Of a DNA stretch of 64,000 nt, positions 44,673-54,933 are shown in pieces; position 1 is the stretch's first letter; every line of letters begins with the position of its first letter. The stretch comes from Prevotella melaninogenica (GTDB lineage: Bacteria; Bacteroidota; Bacteroidia; Bacteroidales; Bacteroidaceae). The translations under genes and the position numbers were made by a program. The notes under the pieces are model-generated. The model ran no database searches. It worked only from the letters and a program-made list of their open reading frames with translations, and was not told where the DNA came from. Where the stretch lies: NCBI RefSeq assembly GCF_013267595.1, contig NZ_CP054011.1, forward strand, positions 248,001 to 312,000, given 5' to 3'.

Positions 44673-46772
44673 ATGAAAAGAAGAAATACACTATTTATCC
44701 TCTTTACGCTGTTGTTTAGCCTCACAGCTATGGCACAGCAGAACCCTGTTCACTTTTCTGTACAGCAGAAGCAGGTTTCACCAACAGAGGTTGAGGTTAT
44801 CTTCACAGCGAAGATTGACCAGGGATGGCATGTATATTCAACGAATCTTCCTGCTGATGGTCCTACATCTGCATCTTTACATGTAGATAAAGCAGAGGGC
44901 GTAACACCAGTTGGTAAGCTCACAACACGTGGTAAAGAGTTGAATGTCTATGATAAGACTTTCGAGATGAAACTACGTTATTTTGAAAATAGCGTTGGTT
45001 TCGTTCAACGTTACAAGATAACAGCCAAGACCTATAGTATAAAGGGTTATTTGGAATATGGTGCTTGTAACGATGAGATGTGTTTGCCACCAACACAGGT
45101 TGAATTTAATTTCAAAGGTAATGGACCTGCTTCCGCGCCCGCAGCAACACCAACAGCTGCTAATGCAGAAACGGAAAAAACAACGACAGCTGCTACTGAT
45201 GTAGCAGCTGATGGTTTATCTGCACTTTCCGCAATGACTGCAGATACTGCTAAGAAAGCTGATGTGTTGCCAGCCGATACTGTAGGGGCTCTAAAGCAGG
45301 AGAATGCACAAGTAAATGCAGATGTTAACTTGTGGCAACCTGTTATCAAAGAGTTGTCAGCCTTCAATAGCACCAAGGACAGCACTAATAGCTCTCTTTG
45401 GAGTATTTTCTTTATGGGTATTTTAGGTGGTTGCATCGCTTTGCTCACCCCTTGTGTATGGCCTATCATTCCAATGACGGTAAGCTTCTTCCTCAAAAGA
45501 GCGAAGGATGACCGCAAGAAGGGTATACGTGATGCAGTGACATACGGCTTGTCAATCATTGTTATTTACATGGGTTTGGCAACGCTTGTTACTTGGGCTT
45601 TCGGTCCACAGAAGTTGAATGAGTTGGCAACAAATGCACCGTTCAATGTGTTCTTCTTCCTTTTGTTAGCAGTCTTTGCTTTCAGTTTCTTTGGATGGTT
45701 TGAACTTCGATTGCCTTCTTCATGGGGTAATGCGGTTGATAATAAGGCTTCTGCGACAACAGGTTTGCTTTCTATCTTCCTTATGGCATTCACCTTGTCA
45801 TTGGTAAGTTTCTCTTGTACAGCTCCTGTCGTAGGTCTTCTCCTTGTTCAGGCAGCAACAAGTGGTGACTGGGTAGCTCCTGCAGTGGGTATGTTTGGTT
45901 TTGCTTTGGCTCTTGCCTTACCATTTACCTTCTTTGCTCTCTTCCCAACTTTGCTTAAAAAAGCACCAAAGTCTGGTTCATGGATGAACATGATTAAGGT
46001 TGTGTTGGGTTTCATCGAGTTGGCATTCTCACTGAAGTTCTTGTCAGTAGCCGACCTCGCGTACGGCTGGCATATTCTTGATCGTGAGACATTCCTTTCT
46101 ATTTGGATTGTTCTCTTCGGTCTCTTGGGTCTTTACCTTATTGGTAAACTCAAGTTCCCACATGATGATCCAGAGCAGAAGGCTATGCCTGTACCAGCTA
46201 TTATGCTCGGCCTTTGTTCATTGGCATTCTCTGTTTATATGCTTCCAGGACTCTGGGGTGCTCCTTGTAAGGCTGTTAGTGCGTTTGCGCCACCTATTAA
46301 CACACAGGATTTCAACCTTGCTCCACAGACGGTACATGCTGCTTATACAGATTATGATGAGGGTATGCGTGCAGCCGCCGCAGCAGGTAAGCCAGTCTTG
46401 GTTGACTTCACAGGCTTTGGATGTGTGAACTGTCGTAAGATGGAGGCATCTGTATGGACTGACTCACGTGTAGCCGATAAGTTGAATAAGGACTACGTTC
46501 TCATCTCACTTTATGTAGATGATAAGACTCCATTAAAGCAGCCTGTTGAGGTGAAACTCCCAGACGGAACTTCACGTACACTGCGTACTATCGGTGATAA
46601 GTGGAGCTATCTTGAGCAAACAAAGTTTGGTTATCTTGCCCAGCCATTCTATGTGCCATTGGATAATGCGGGTAAACCATTGAATGGTAGCTTTAGCTTT
46701 AAGGAGGATGTACCTGCTTATCTTGAGTTCCTGGACAAGGGATTGGAAAATTATCGTGCACAGCATCAGTAA
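44673..46772 (+). CDS. dsbD: Thiol:disulfide interchange protein DsbD
   Basis: 699 aa with signal peptide ending MAQQ. The N-terminal alpha domain has a cysteine pair in GACNDEMCLPP near 130; an Ala/Thr-rich linker follows; eight membrane helices cover about 245-540 with the redox cysteines in ALLTPCVWPIIPMTV and SFSCTAPVVG; the C-terminal thioredoxin domain has FGCVNCRKME near 585. It moves electrons from cytoplasmic thioredoxin to periplasmic reductases. Its own promoter and terminator make it monocistronic. Confidence 0.95.
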   Translation: MKRRNTLFILFTLLFSLTAMAQQNPVHFSVQQKQVSPTEVEVIFTAKIDQGWHVYSTNLPADGPTSASLHVDKAEGVTPVGKLTTRGKELNVYDKTFEMKLRYFENSVGFVQRYKITAKTYSIKGYLEYGACNDEMCLPPTQVEFNFKGNGPASAPAATPTAANAETEKTTTAATDVAADGLSALSAMTADTAKKADVLPADTVGALKQENAQVNADVNLWQPVIKELSAFNSTKDSTNSSLWSIFFMGILGGCIALLTPCVWPIIPMTVSFFLKRAKDDRKKGIRDAVTYGLSIIVIYMGLATLVTWAFGPQKLNELATNAPFNVFFFLLLAVFAFSFFGWFELRLPSSWGNAVDNKASATTGLLSIFLMAFTLSLVSFSCTAPVVGLLLVQAATSGDWVAPAVGMFGFALALALPFTFFALFPTLLKKAPKSGSWMNMIKVVLGFIELAFSLKFLSVADLAYGWHILDRETFLSIWIVLFGLLGLYLIGKLKFPHDDPEQKAMPVPAIMLGLCSLAFSVYMLPGLWGAPCKAVSAFAPPINTQDFNLAPQTVHAAYTDYDEGMRAAAAAGKPVLVDFTGFGCVNCRKMEASVWTDSRVADKLNKDYVLISLYVDDKTPLKQPVEVKLPDGTSRTLRTIGDKWSYLEQTKFGYLAQPFYVPLDNAGKPLNGSFSFKEDVPAYLEFLDKGLENYRAQHQ

Positions 46773-46840
46773 GATTTCGACGTGATAACATGGTTTTTTG
46801 CTATCTATAGATCGTAGAAAGGCGACAGTTATAAATTCTA

Positions 46841-46900
46841 AAAAGGGGTTGTATCAAAGTAACCATTAATGGTTTTATTTTGATACAACCCCTTGTTTTT
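46841..46900 (+). terminator. Terminator of dsbD
   Basis: Perfect 16-bp arms AAGGGGTTGTATCAAA (46843-46858) and TTTGATACAACCCCTT (46879-46894), with AACCATTAATGGTT as an inner dyad and GTTTTT after it. Confidence 0.85.
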
Positions 46901-47047
46901 ATTTTAATTATAAGGACTTCGGGCTTAAAATAGTGGTTCGTGTAATCTTGTAAGTGATTGCTGAGTAAGTTAACCATCAATGTCTTTATGATTCGTAACA
47001 ATCATAATGAACTCTTTATGTCATCTTTTCCCGATATGTTGATGGTC

Positions 47048-47113
47048 AGCACACTTTGTGTTGATGGTTAGCACTATTGGTGCGGAGCCTTAGCACCATT
47101 GGTGCGGAGCATA
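47048..47113 (+). repeat. 22-bp tandem palindromic array, family 2, locus 3
   Basis: Units at 47048, 47070 and 47092, each 22 bp, contain GCACACTTTGTGT, GCACTATTGGTGC and GCACCATTGGTGC. A weaker fourth unit precedes at 47026 (shared GTTGATGGT). The rest of the 880-bp dsbD-susC gap shows only the dsbD terminator and the susC promoter. Confidence 0.88.
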
Positions 47114-47461
47114 AGATAGGCTTCAAAAGACGGTCGATATGCGAGCAACTTGAAGTAAGTAGTTTGCAGTTTTAGCCTCTAAAAGCACAAGGCTTTTGAT
47201 GCTACGGAATGTAGACGCAGATAGAATAGTAAGCTTTTGTCTATGATAAACGGGCGTTTGTAAGTATAAAAGCAATTTAAAAATTTATTGAAAAGCAATC
47301 AGAACATAAAAGTAAAAAAGTATAAGGAAATCTTATACGAATTTGACACATAATTTATTATTTACTATCATTTCGTTAAGAAAATGCCATTAAAATGTAT
47401 ATTTAGCTATCAAAAAATAATAATAATGAAGGGAATTCTTTATTTTTAATAATAAAATAGC

Positions 47462-47490
47462 TTGAATTTTTATTTTTTTTCGTACTTTTG
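47462..47490 (+). promoter_or_regulatory. Promoter of the susCD locus
   Basis: TTG at 47462-47464 and TACTTTTG at 47483-47490 (18-bp spacer, one short of ideal). The leader to susC is about 155 nt. Confidence 0.6.
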
Positions 47491-47652
47491 CAGAATAAAT
47501 TATAATAGGTATTGTCTACCTGTGAAGGGACTATCTCAATAGTATTAATAGAAATGAAGATTTCTTTTCTTCTCTCTGAACAATTATTAACATAAGAGTT
47601 TTCGAGTAAAAAAGATTGTAATTTCAAGTAACAAAATTCATAATTTTAGAGA

Positions 47653-50600
47653 ATGATGCAGAAGATTAAATTCCTCCAACGCATAATATGTGTTCTTTTT
47701 TTGAACCTTTTATGTTTTGGTCCATTAAGTCTCCCCATGTCAGCGCAAGATCTGAATGGCGCAAAAGTAACTCTTTCTATGCATGATGCAACGGTAGAGG
47801 ATTTCGCCAATGAGGTCGCAAAGCAGACAGGATTAAATGTAAAGTTTGCAGATGAAGGCGTGAAGGCACTTAAGGGTGTTACTCTTGACGTGCGTGATCA
47901 GTCAGTATCAAGTTTGTTACTGAACTTGGCAAACCAGTTCCCACTCTCTTATACCGTTGAGGGTAATACCCTGACGCTTGCAAAGAAGGAAACTACACAG
48001 CGCAAGGGTAGCGTTCGCGGTCAGGTTACTGATAATAACGGTGATCCAATCATCGGTGCTGTCATCCGTGTGGATGGCGTGAATGGTGGTTATGTTACCG
48101 ATATCAATGGTGAATACGAGATTGTGACAGATCTAAAAGAGGTGCACATGAATGTATCATATATTGGTTATAAGACAGTTACAAAGACAGTAAAGAATGG
48201 CGCAACTGCTAATATCACGCTGCGTGAAGATTCAAAAGAGATGCAGGAAGTGGTTGTGACCGGTTATCAGACTAAGAATAAGAATTCGTTTACGGGTTCT
48301 CAGGTGGCTGTAAGTCGTGACCAGTTGATGAATGTGGGTACGAAGAATGTGTTGCAGAGTATTGCAAGTTTCGTTCCTGGTATGGTCATCGCAGATGATA
48401 ACCTCAAAGGTTCTGACCCTAATAAGGTGGCAGAACTCAATATCCGTGGTCGTGCAACCTTCGAAGGACAAGCCAATACACCAGTCTATGTGGTAGATGG
48501 TGCGCAGGTTTCTGCTGAGTATGTTGCCGATATGGACATGAATGATATCGAGACAGTTACCGTATTGAAGGATGCTTCTGCATCTGCTCTTTATGGTGCT
48601 AAGGCCTCTGCTGGTGTTATTGTTATTACAACAAAGACCTTGAAGGGCGGTAAGTTGAAATTGAACTATAGTGGAACAGTACGTTTGTCAACACCTGATT
48701 TGCACGATTATAACTTGTTGAATGCACGTCAGAAGTTGGAGTATGAACGTCTTGCAGGTTTGTTTACAGACACAAGTCCTTCAACTCAATATACGCTCGA
48801 CAAGGATTATGCACGTATATATAATGATGTTCAGAGAGGTGTTGAGACTGACTGGCTGTCTAAGCCACTGCGTAATGCGATCTCACAGTCACACAGTTTG
48901 AGTGTAGATGGTGGTGATGACCGTGCAAAGTATAATCTCGGTATTCGTTATGGTAAGGATGCTGGTGTCATGAAGGGTTCTGATCGTACTCGTCTTTCAA
49001 CCAATTTCCGCCTGTCTTACAATATTGCAGGTAAATTCTTCGTGTCAAACAGTTCGACACTCTCCTCTGTATCAAGTAACGTGTCACCTTATGGTGACTT
49101 CTCAGACTGGGTTAAGATGAATCCTTATGAGAATCCATATAACTCTGATGGACAGTTGCGCTCTTCACTCTATCATGACTTGGCGAACCCATTGTATGAT
49201 GCTTCGTTGGGTAGTTATAGTAAGACAAATAACTTTGACTTCCTCAATACGACAAGTATTCAGTTGTGGTTCGGTGAGAAGATTCGCTTGGATGGAGACT
49301 TTACAGTCGACCGTAGCAAGCAGGATAGACGCACTTTCACATCTCCTTTTGCCTACAGCGAGATTCGTAATAAGTCTGCTGATCAGCGTGGTTCATTGTC
49401 TGATAACTGGGTAAATACCACAACGTTGCAGGGAAAAGCAATGTTATCATATAATAACTACTTCTTTAAGAAGCTCTTCCTTACTGCAATGGGAGGTGGA
49501 AGTATTGAGTCAACGTCATCAGATGCCGCTACTTATACTTCAATAGGCTTCTATTCTGATAAGCTCGGACACCCATCTTTCGCTACGGCATACGCTGCAA
49601 CGCGTCCAAGTGGCTCTGATACACAGACAAGAGGTGTAGGTTTCTTCGTTAATGCCAATACAATTTGGGATAACAAGTACTTCCTCGACCTTATCTATCG
49701 TTATGAGGGTTCATCTCGTTTCGGTAAGAATCAGCGCTTTGCCCCATTCTGGAGTGTTGGTGGTGGATGGAATATTCACAACGAGAAGTTCATGAAGGGC
49801 TCACAAGTTTCACTCTTGAAGCTTCGTGCCAGTGTTGGTTACTTGGGTAATATCAACTTTAACCCATATCAGGCATTGACTACCTATAGCTATAACAGTT
49901 CTTACTTCTATGGTAAGGGAACTGGTGCTACACCAATTACTATCGGTAATCCAGACTTGAAGTGGGAGCGTACATTGAGCACCAACATCGGTGTTGACTT
50001 CACAGCTTTCCGTGGTCGTGTCGACCTTTCAGCTGATTATTATATCAAGAACACAGACAACCTGCTCTTGGATATTACTAAGGCACCATCTGTAGGTGTG
50101 ACAACTTCACGTGAGAACATTGGTGAGGTGCAGAACTCAGGTTTTGAACTTCGTCTGCGTACCTTCCCAATTCAGAACAAAGATTGGCAGTGGTCACTCG
50201 GTCTTACATATGCTTATAACAAGAATAAGATTAAGAAGATCAGTAATTCTCTGCGTGAACAGAATGAGAAGAACAAGTCTGACAATGGTGTTGCACCGCT
50301 TCCTATCTATGAAGAAGGTCAGTCTTTGACAGCCTTGAAGGTTGTTCCTTCTGCAGGTATCGACCCAGTAACAGGTCAGGAAATCTTCATTAAGCGTGAT
50401 GGTACATATACTTTCGTTTATGACTCAAATGATAAGGTAATCTTCGGAGATACGAATCCTTTAGGTACGGGTTCTATCACTTCATACCTTACTTATAAGC
50501 GATTTGCATTGAGTTGTTCGTTCTTGTACTCTTTCGGAGGTTCTGTCTATAATGAGACTTTGGCAACAAAGGTAGAGGGAGCCAACCCTAAGTACAATGC

Positions 50601-50907
50601 TGATGAGCGTGTATTGAATGACAGATGGAAGACTCCTGGAACTGTTGCAAAGTATAAGCGTATCGACGATACAACTACTCCGTATCAGACATCACGCTTC
50701 GTAGAGAAGAACAACTTCTTGCGTATGAGCAGTTTGTCACTCTCTTATGAGGTTCCAACAAACTTTATTCAGAAGTATGGATTGAAGCGTATGTTCTTAG
50801 AGCTTCTTACTAACGACCTCTTCTACCTATCAACAGCGAAGAGAGAGCGTGGTTTGAACTATCCATATGACAGAAGCTTTGAATTCTCATTACGATTCTC
50901 ACTCTAA
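47653..50907 (+). CDS. SusC/RagA-family TonB-linked outer membrane protein with STN domain
   Basis: 1084 aa. Signal peptide to ...LPMSAQ; an STN (secretin/TonB short N-terminal) domain at about 35-115 (VTLSMHDATVEDFANEVAKQ); a CarboxypepD_reg-like domain at 120-200; TonB-box region EVVVTGYQ near 200; plug with PVYVVDGAQV and AGVIVITTK near 275-325; then a barrel ending in FEFSLRFSL. It imports large ligands captured with the SusD partner. The STN domain is often used to signal to FecR-type anti-sigma factors, but none is encoded beside it. Substrate unknown; the locus has proteases and no glycosidase. Confidence 0.95.
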   Translation: MMQKIKFLQRIICVLFLNLLCFGPLSLPMSAQDLNGAKVTLSMHDATVEDFANEVAKQTGLNVKFADEGVKALKGVTLDVRDQSVSSLLLNLANQFPLSYTVEGNTLTLAKKETTQRKGSVRGQVTDNNGDPIIGAVIRVDGVNGGYVTDINGEYEIVTDLKEVHMNVSYIGYKTVTKTVKNGATANITLREDSKEMQEVVVTGYQTKNKNSFTGSQVAVSRDQLMNVGTKNVLQSIASFVPGMVIADDNLKGSDPNKVAELNIRGRATFEGQANTPVYVVDGAQVSAEYVADMDMNDIETVTVLKDASASALYGAKASAGVIVITTKTLKGGKLKLNYSGTVRLSTPDLHDYNLLNARQKLEYERLAGLFTDTSPSTQYTLDKDYARIYNDVQRGVETDWLSKPLRNAISQSHSLSVDGGDDRAKYNLGIRYGKDAGVMKGSDRTRLSTNFRLSYNIAGKFFVSNSSTLSSVSSNVSPYGDFSDWVKMNPYENPYNSDGQLRSSLYHDLANPLYDASLGSYSKTNNFDFLNTTSIQLWFGEKIRLDGDFTVDRSKQDRRTFTSPFAYSEIRNKSADQRGSLSDNWVNTTTLQGKAMLSYNNYFFKKLFLTAMGGGSIESTSSDAATYTSIGFYSDKLGHPSFATAYAATRPSGSDTQTRGVGFFVNANTIWDNKYFLDLIYRYEGSSRFGKNQRFAPFWSVGGGWNIHNEKFMKGSQVSLLKLRASVGYLGNINFNPYQALTTYSYNSSYFYGKGTGATPITIGNPDLKWERTLSTNIGVDFTAFRGRVDLSADYYIKNTDNLLLDITKAPSVGVTTSRENIGEVQNSGFELRLRTFPIQNKDWQWSLGLTYAYNKNKIKKISNSLREQNEKNKSDNGVAPLPIYEEGQSLTALKVVPSAGIDPVTGQEIFIKRDGTYTFVYDSNDKVIFGDTNPLGTGSITSYLTYKRFALSCSFLYSFGGSVYNETLATKVEGANPKYNADERVLNDRWKTPGTVAKYKRIDDTTTPYQTSRFVEKNNFLRMSSLSLSYEVPTNFIQKYGLKRMFLELLTNDLFYLSTAKRERGLNYPYDRSFEFSLRFSL

Positions 50908-50925
50908 AACTAAATTAGGATAACA

Positions 50926-52383
50926 ATGAAGAAGATAACGAAATATATAGGACTATCCATGGTGTTTGCTTTGCTTACATCATGTAGCGACTTCTTGGAT
51001 GTGCAGTCAAAAGGACAGCTTACCGATGACGAGATGTTCACTGACCTTACTGGTTATGAGGATGCTATGTTTGGTATCTACGGTAAGTTAGCTTCATCTA
51101 ATCTCTATGGTAGTAATCTTTCATGGGGTATGGTAGATGAGTTAGGTCAGCAGTTCGGTTATGACAACACACAAGATGTTAGTTATTATCTGAACCGCTA
51201 CCAATATACCAATCAGCAAGCACGCAACGTCGTGGATGCTGTTTGGAGCAATATGTATAACAATATCTCTAATGTCAACAATGTGTTGAGACACATTAAT
51301 GATATTAGTGCAGGTGCACAGGAGCGCAAGATGATTCATGGTGAGGCGTTGGGTCTGCGTGGCTTTATGCACTTCGACCTCGCTCGCCTCTACTGTACAG
51401 ACTATACGCGCAGTGATGCAAACACGCTTGGTCTGCCTTATGCAACAGAGTTCAATTTGAAGAACCGCACACGTTATACCTTGCAGGCAACGTTCAACCT
51501 TATTCTTAAGGACTTGAATCAGGCTGACTCATTGTTGACAGACGACAATGATGTTACATACGATAATACTTTCGTACGTGATTATAGTAAGGGACGTGTG
51601 ATTCTTTTCAATAAGTATGCAGTAAAGGCTACCAAAGCTCGTGTATATTACGCTATGGGTAAGTACACAGAAGCTGCAAAGTATGCTCGTGAAGTCATCA
51701 ACGCTACACAGAACTTTAAGCTGAATACAAGTACTTCACTTGACTCTGTGATGCGTTTCCCTGCAAGTAAGGAGATGATTTTCGGTGTTTATGCTGCCGA
51801 TCGTTCAACAGCCATTCGTACAGCCTTCCTGCGTTCTACAGGTTACGGCTCTTTCGTTGAGGGTCGTCGTGACACACGTAGTCTCTATGAGACCGACCTC
51901 TTTACAGCGCTTAGCTCTGACCTCCGTTTCACCTCTTTCTTTAGAGAGAATACATCAGGTTCAGCATCTTCTTTCAGCTTTATCCGTCTAATTCAGAATG
52001 ATGCCGAGGCTACAAGAGGCGTGTTGAAAGGCTTTGTGTTAATTAGTCTGCCAGAGATGTATTATATTTTGAGCGAAAGTCTTTATGATACAAACCAGAC
52101 AGAGGCAATCAGTCTGCTCAATCAGGTAAGAAAGAGTAGGGGACTGGGTGATGTAGACGCGGCTAAGGTTGCAACACGTACACTCTTTGAGCAGGAGATG
52201 ATGCGTGAACGTATGCGTGAGTTCCCTGGTATGGGACAAACCTTCTATGCGTTGAAGCACTATAACCGTAGTTTCACTGACTTCAGAAACATCGACACGT
52301 ATCAGCCTTCAGATGCCATCTTCAATCTCCCATGGCCAGACAGAGAGAATGAGTACGGTGATCAGGCTGTACACAACGAATAG
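50926..52383 (+). CDS. SusD/RagB-family surface lipoprotein
   Basis: 485 aa with signal and lipobox LLTSCSDFLDV. SusD-like TPR-based fold: DEMFTDLTGYEDAMFGIYGKL near 35, YTNQQARNVVDAVWSNMYNNI near 92, HGEALGLRGFMHFDLARLY near 138, and C-terminal EMMRERMREFPGMGQTF. It forms the lid of the SusC pore and binds substrate. Starts 18 bp after susC. Confidence 0.95.
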   Translation: MKKITKYIGLSMVFALLTSCSDFLDVQSKGQLTDDEMFTDLTGYEDAMFGIYGKLASSNLYGSNLSWGMVDELGQQFGYDNTQDVSYYLNRYQYTNQQARNVVDAVWSNMYNNISNVNNVLRHINDISAGAQERKMIHGEALGLRGFMHFDLARLYCTDYTRSDANTLGLPYATEFNLKNRTRYTLQATFNLILKDLNQADSLLTDDNDVTYDNTFVRDYSKGRVILFNKYAVKATKARVYYAMGKYTEAAKYAREVINATQNFKLNTSTSLDSVMRFPASKEMIFGVYAADRSTAIRTAFLRSTGYGSFVEGRRDTRSLYETDLFTALSSDLRFTSFFRENTSGSASSFSFIRLIQNDAEATRGVLKGFVLISLPEMYYILSESLYDTNQTEAISLLNQVRKSRGLGDVDAAKVATRTLFEQEMMRERMREFPGMGQTFYALKHYNRSFTDFRNIDTYQPSDAIFNLPWPDRENEYGDQAVHNE

Positions 52384-52399
52384 TACATATCAAAGAGTT

Positions 52400-52470
52400 A
52401 GCATGGTTTAGCACTGCTAAGCGATACGAGCAAGACTACTTGTAAAAAGCGTTTAGCATCGCTAAATCAC
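52400..52470. repeat. Possible degenerate ~22-bp dyad series
   Basis: Three dyads, TTTAGCACTGCTAA, CAAGACTACTTG and TTTAGCATCGCTAAA, have centres near 52413, 52436 and 52459, 22-23 bp apart. Similar in design to the arrays but not exactly periodic. Confidence 0.4.
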
Positions 52471-52571
52471 TGACTTGAGTGTATAAAAGAAGAGATATAA
52501 ACATAAAAACAAATATTGTAATCCGATAATACTTAAGTAGTATAAGCTCTCTAACGGGCTAACTAATATGC

Positions 52572-52637
52572 AGCACCATTGGTGTTAGCCCTCCGCACCA
52601 TGCGTGCTGAGCCTTCGCACCACATGTGCGCGAACTT
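52572..52637 (+). repeat. 22-bp tandem palindromic array, family 2, locus 4
   Basis: Units at 52572, 52594 and 52616 with GCACCATTGGTG, GCACCATGCGTGC and GCACCACATGTGC, each 22 bp. It lies inside the 361-bp gap between susD and the DUF4843 gene, so it may be transcribed with the locus and fold as three hairpins. Confidence 0.88.
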
Positions 52638-52744
52638 AAGACATCGGCAAAACATGGAAAAGCGAAGTCATAAGCGTCCTATATAATAAGGAAGAAAAGG
52701 CTAAGCTACATGGAAATTGCTTATCGGACAACACTAAAAAACAA

Positions 52745-53458
52745 ATGATTATGTATAAATCAATCACAAACTTCTTCGCTATCGGTGTCATTGCATTGTC
52801 GTTGGCAGCGTGTTCAAATGATGAGTACAAAGGTGAATACTCAAAGGATGGTACTTTCGAAGGAGCAAACCAGGTTTATTTCGACCTCAATAATGCTTCT
52901 GACACATTATATAACTATTCGTTCGGAACACAGCCTACGAGCGTGACAACAGATACGGTTACTGTAAAAGTCAAGCTTGCAGGAGTGAGAAAGTCACAGG
53001 CTCAACATTATAAAGTAGTTGTTGACCCAAGTAGTTCTGCCAAAGCAGGAGTACACTTTGAGGCAATCAATAGTGATCAAGTAATCCCAGCTGATAGTCT
53101 TGCATCAAGTTTTCGTGTAGTTCTTTTGCGTCAGAATCTTAGTGATACTAAGAACGAAAATATTCGTCTTGTTCTGCGTTTGGAAGCATCTGACGACCTT
53201 GGTGTCCGTTTCCCTAATGCACTAAAGAGAACGATTACTTTTGACAATGTGCTTGAAAAGCCATACTGGTGGGACAATCCTACGCTGCAAGCAATGGGTC
53301 TTCCTGCTTATACACCAGCTAAGTATCGTTATCTCCTGTCTTTGTATAACTCAGATGCAAGTGAGATTGAGAAGGCAATACGTAATACAAGAAGTTGGAC
53401 ACAGCTTTATAGAAATATTCAGAAGTTGAAGGCTTACTTTGCAGCCAACCCTGAATAA
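52745..53458 (+). CDS. DUF4843-type lipoprotein
   Basis: 237 aa (start at 52745 or the ATG at 52751). Signal and lipobox SLAAC. The mature part is beta-rich: NQVYFDLNNASDTLYNYSFG, TVTVKVKLAGVRKSQAQHYKV, then a conserved end with YWWDNPTLQAMGLPAY. This pattern fits DUF4843 proteins that accompany SusCD pairs, probably a surface ligand-binding or glycan/peptide-binding accessory. Follows susD after 361 bp and precedes the PKD-like gene by 40 bp. Confidence 0.8.
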   Translation: MIMYKSITNFFAIGVIALSLAACSNDEYKGEYSKDGTFEGANQVYFDLNNASDTLYNYSFGTQPTSVTTDTVTVKVKLAGVRKSQAQHYKVVVDPSSSAKAGVHFEAINSDQVIPADSLASSFRVVLLRQNLSDTKNENIRLVLRLEASDDLGVRFPNALKRTITFDNVLEKPYWWDNPTLQAMGLPAYTPAKYRYLLSLYNSDASEIEKAIRNTRSWTQLYRNIQKLKAYFAANPE

Positions 53459-53498
53459 GCACGTTCATAGGTATAACGATTAAAATAATTGACGAATT

Positions 53499-54926
53499 AT
53501 GGTAAAGAAATATTTATTTATCTTAGCTGCAACAGCCCTTACCTTCACTTCTTGTATCAAGGATGATTCAACAGAAGGAGGTGATGGTGTGTCTGTAATC
53601 AGTCTGCAGACACCTCTGAATAGCAGTTATACACTTAATCAGGGTGATACTTTGAAAATCAACCCAGCGGTGTTGCAAAGCAATGGAAAGCAGAAACTCA
53701 CCTACGAATGGGAGATTAATCATAAGTTGGTTTCAAGTGATTCTGCACTTGTTTACCCTATTCAGAGTTCTGGAACCTATACAGGACGTCTTCGTCTAAG
53801 TAATGGTCAGAATATTCAGATTTATGAGTTTAGAGTGAATGTTGAGTATGCTTATACAAAGGGTGTTTATCTCTTGGCAGAAAATAATAGTAAGTCAATC
53901 CTTTCATATGTACCTACAGAGGATGTAAACAAGAGTTTCCACCTTGATGTGTTGGCTCCTAACAACCCTAACATTAACTTTGGTACACCTTGCTCAATGG
54001 CATGGAACAAGACTATCGGTGGTCAGGCAAACAATGTTCTGATTATTGCAGCAGGTAATCCATCAATACTTTACCAGCTTGATGGTTATGAAATGTTGTC
54101 ACTTTTCCAAACTCCTGTCGGTGAGAAGGTGATACAGGTAGCGGCTAACTCTGATCCAGGTGCACCAAAGGTTATGACTGTTACTAAGAATAACTTGTAT
54201 TCATTGGGTCTGAACACAACCAACTTGATTTCACAGACTTCACGTTTCACAAGTGCTGTAGGTGGTTCTGTTACATTTGCAAATAGCATGACTCCATGGT
54301 GGAGAGACGACCTTTTCTATGCACATGGTGATGCTTACTTTGACAATGCACACGGCTCTCTGTTAGCAATGGCTATTGAGAATACATCAGTTCCTGCTGA
54401 AATCTTGAAGGGAACCTTCACTGGTGATACGTTGGTTGGTATGGGTAGTGTTAACAAGCAGCGTAACCTTGCACTGATCACTAATCAAACAAGCACGGGA
54501 ACATTCTACTTTACATACATCTTCCCCGGCTACTACTCTTCTTCTGCAGATAAGAGAATTGCAGCTAATGTGCTTTACCGTGTTGCAATGCCTTCTACTT
54601 CTGGTATCGCTAATGGGTCTGTAGTACGCTCGGCTCGTAGCAAGAACATTGTTTATTACACTAATGGCAATGCCGTCTATGCACATAACGTACTTGCTAA
54701 TAGTAACTTCCCAACTGCAGCACTGTTCACTGTAGGTAGCAGTTCTGAGAAGATTGTAGACATGGTGTTCTCAGATGATGATAACCTCATCTATGTTGCA
54801 ACCAATGATACATCGGCATCTATGCCAGGTAGTCTATACTGTTATGACACGCAGACAAATGCTCTACGTTGGTCAAAACAGCACATTACGGGACGTATTG
54901 TGAAGGCATTATTCAGAAATAAATAA
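53499..54926 (+). CDS. PKD-like-domain lipoprotein
   Basis: 475 aa with signal and lipobox TFTSC. An N-terminal Ig/PKD-like domain (about 45-125; LTYEWEINHKLVSSDSALV) is followed by a repetitive beta-rich part (about 130-475), possibly a propeller: GVYLLAENNSKSILSYVPTE, LYSLGLNTTNLISQTSRF, LIYVATNDTSASMPGSLYCY. Such proteins are common in SusCD loci with DUF4843 and zinc proteases. It is thought to be on the cell surface. 7 bp upstream of the next gene. Confidence 0.8.
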   Translation: MVKKYLFILAATALTFTSCIKDDSTEGGDGVSVISLQTPLNSSYTLNQGDTLKINPAVLQSNGKQKLTYEWEINHKLVSSDSALVYPIQSSGTYTGRLRLSNGQNIQIYEFRVNVEYAYTKGVYLLAENNSKSILSYVPTEDVNKSFHLDVLAPNNPNINFGTPCSMAWNKTIGGQANNVLIIAAGNPSILYQLDGYEMLSLFQTPVGEKVIQVAANSDPGAPKVMTVTKNNLYSLGLNTTNLISQTSRFTSAVGGSVTFANSMTPWWRDDLFYAHGDAYFDNAHGSLLAMAIENTSVPAEILKGTFTGDTLVGMGSVNKQRNLALITNQTSTGTFYFTYIFPGYYSSSADKRIAANVLYRVAMPSTSGIANGSVVRSARSKNIVYYTNGNAVYAHNVLANSNFPTAALFTVGSSSEKIVDMVFSDDDNLIYVATNDTSASMPGSLYCYDTQTNALRWSKQHITGRIVKALFRNK

Positions 54927-54933
54927 CATACAA

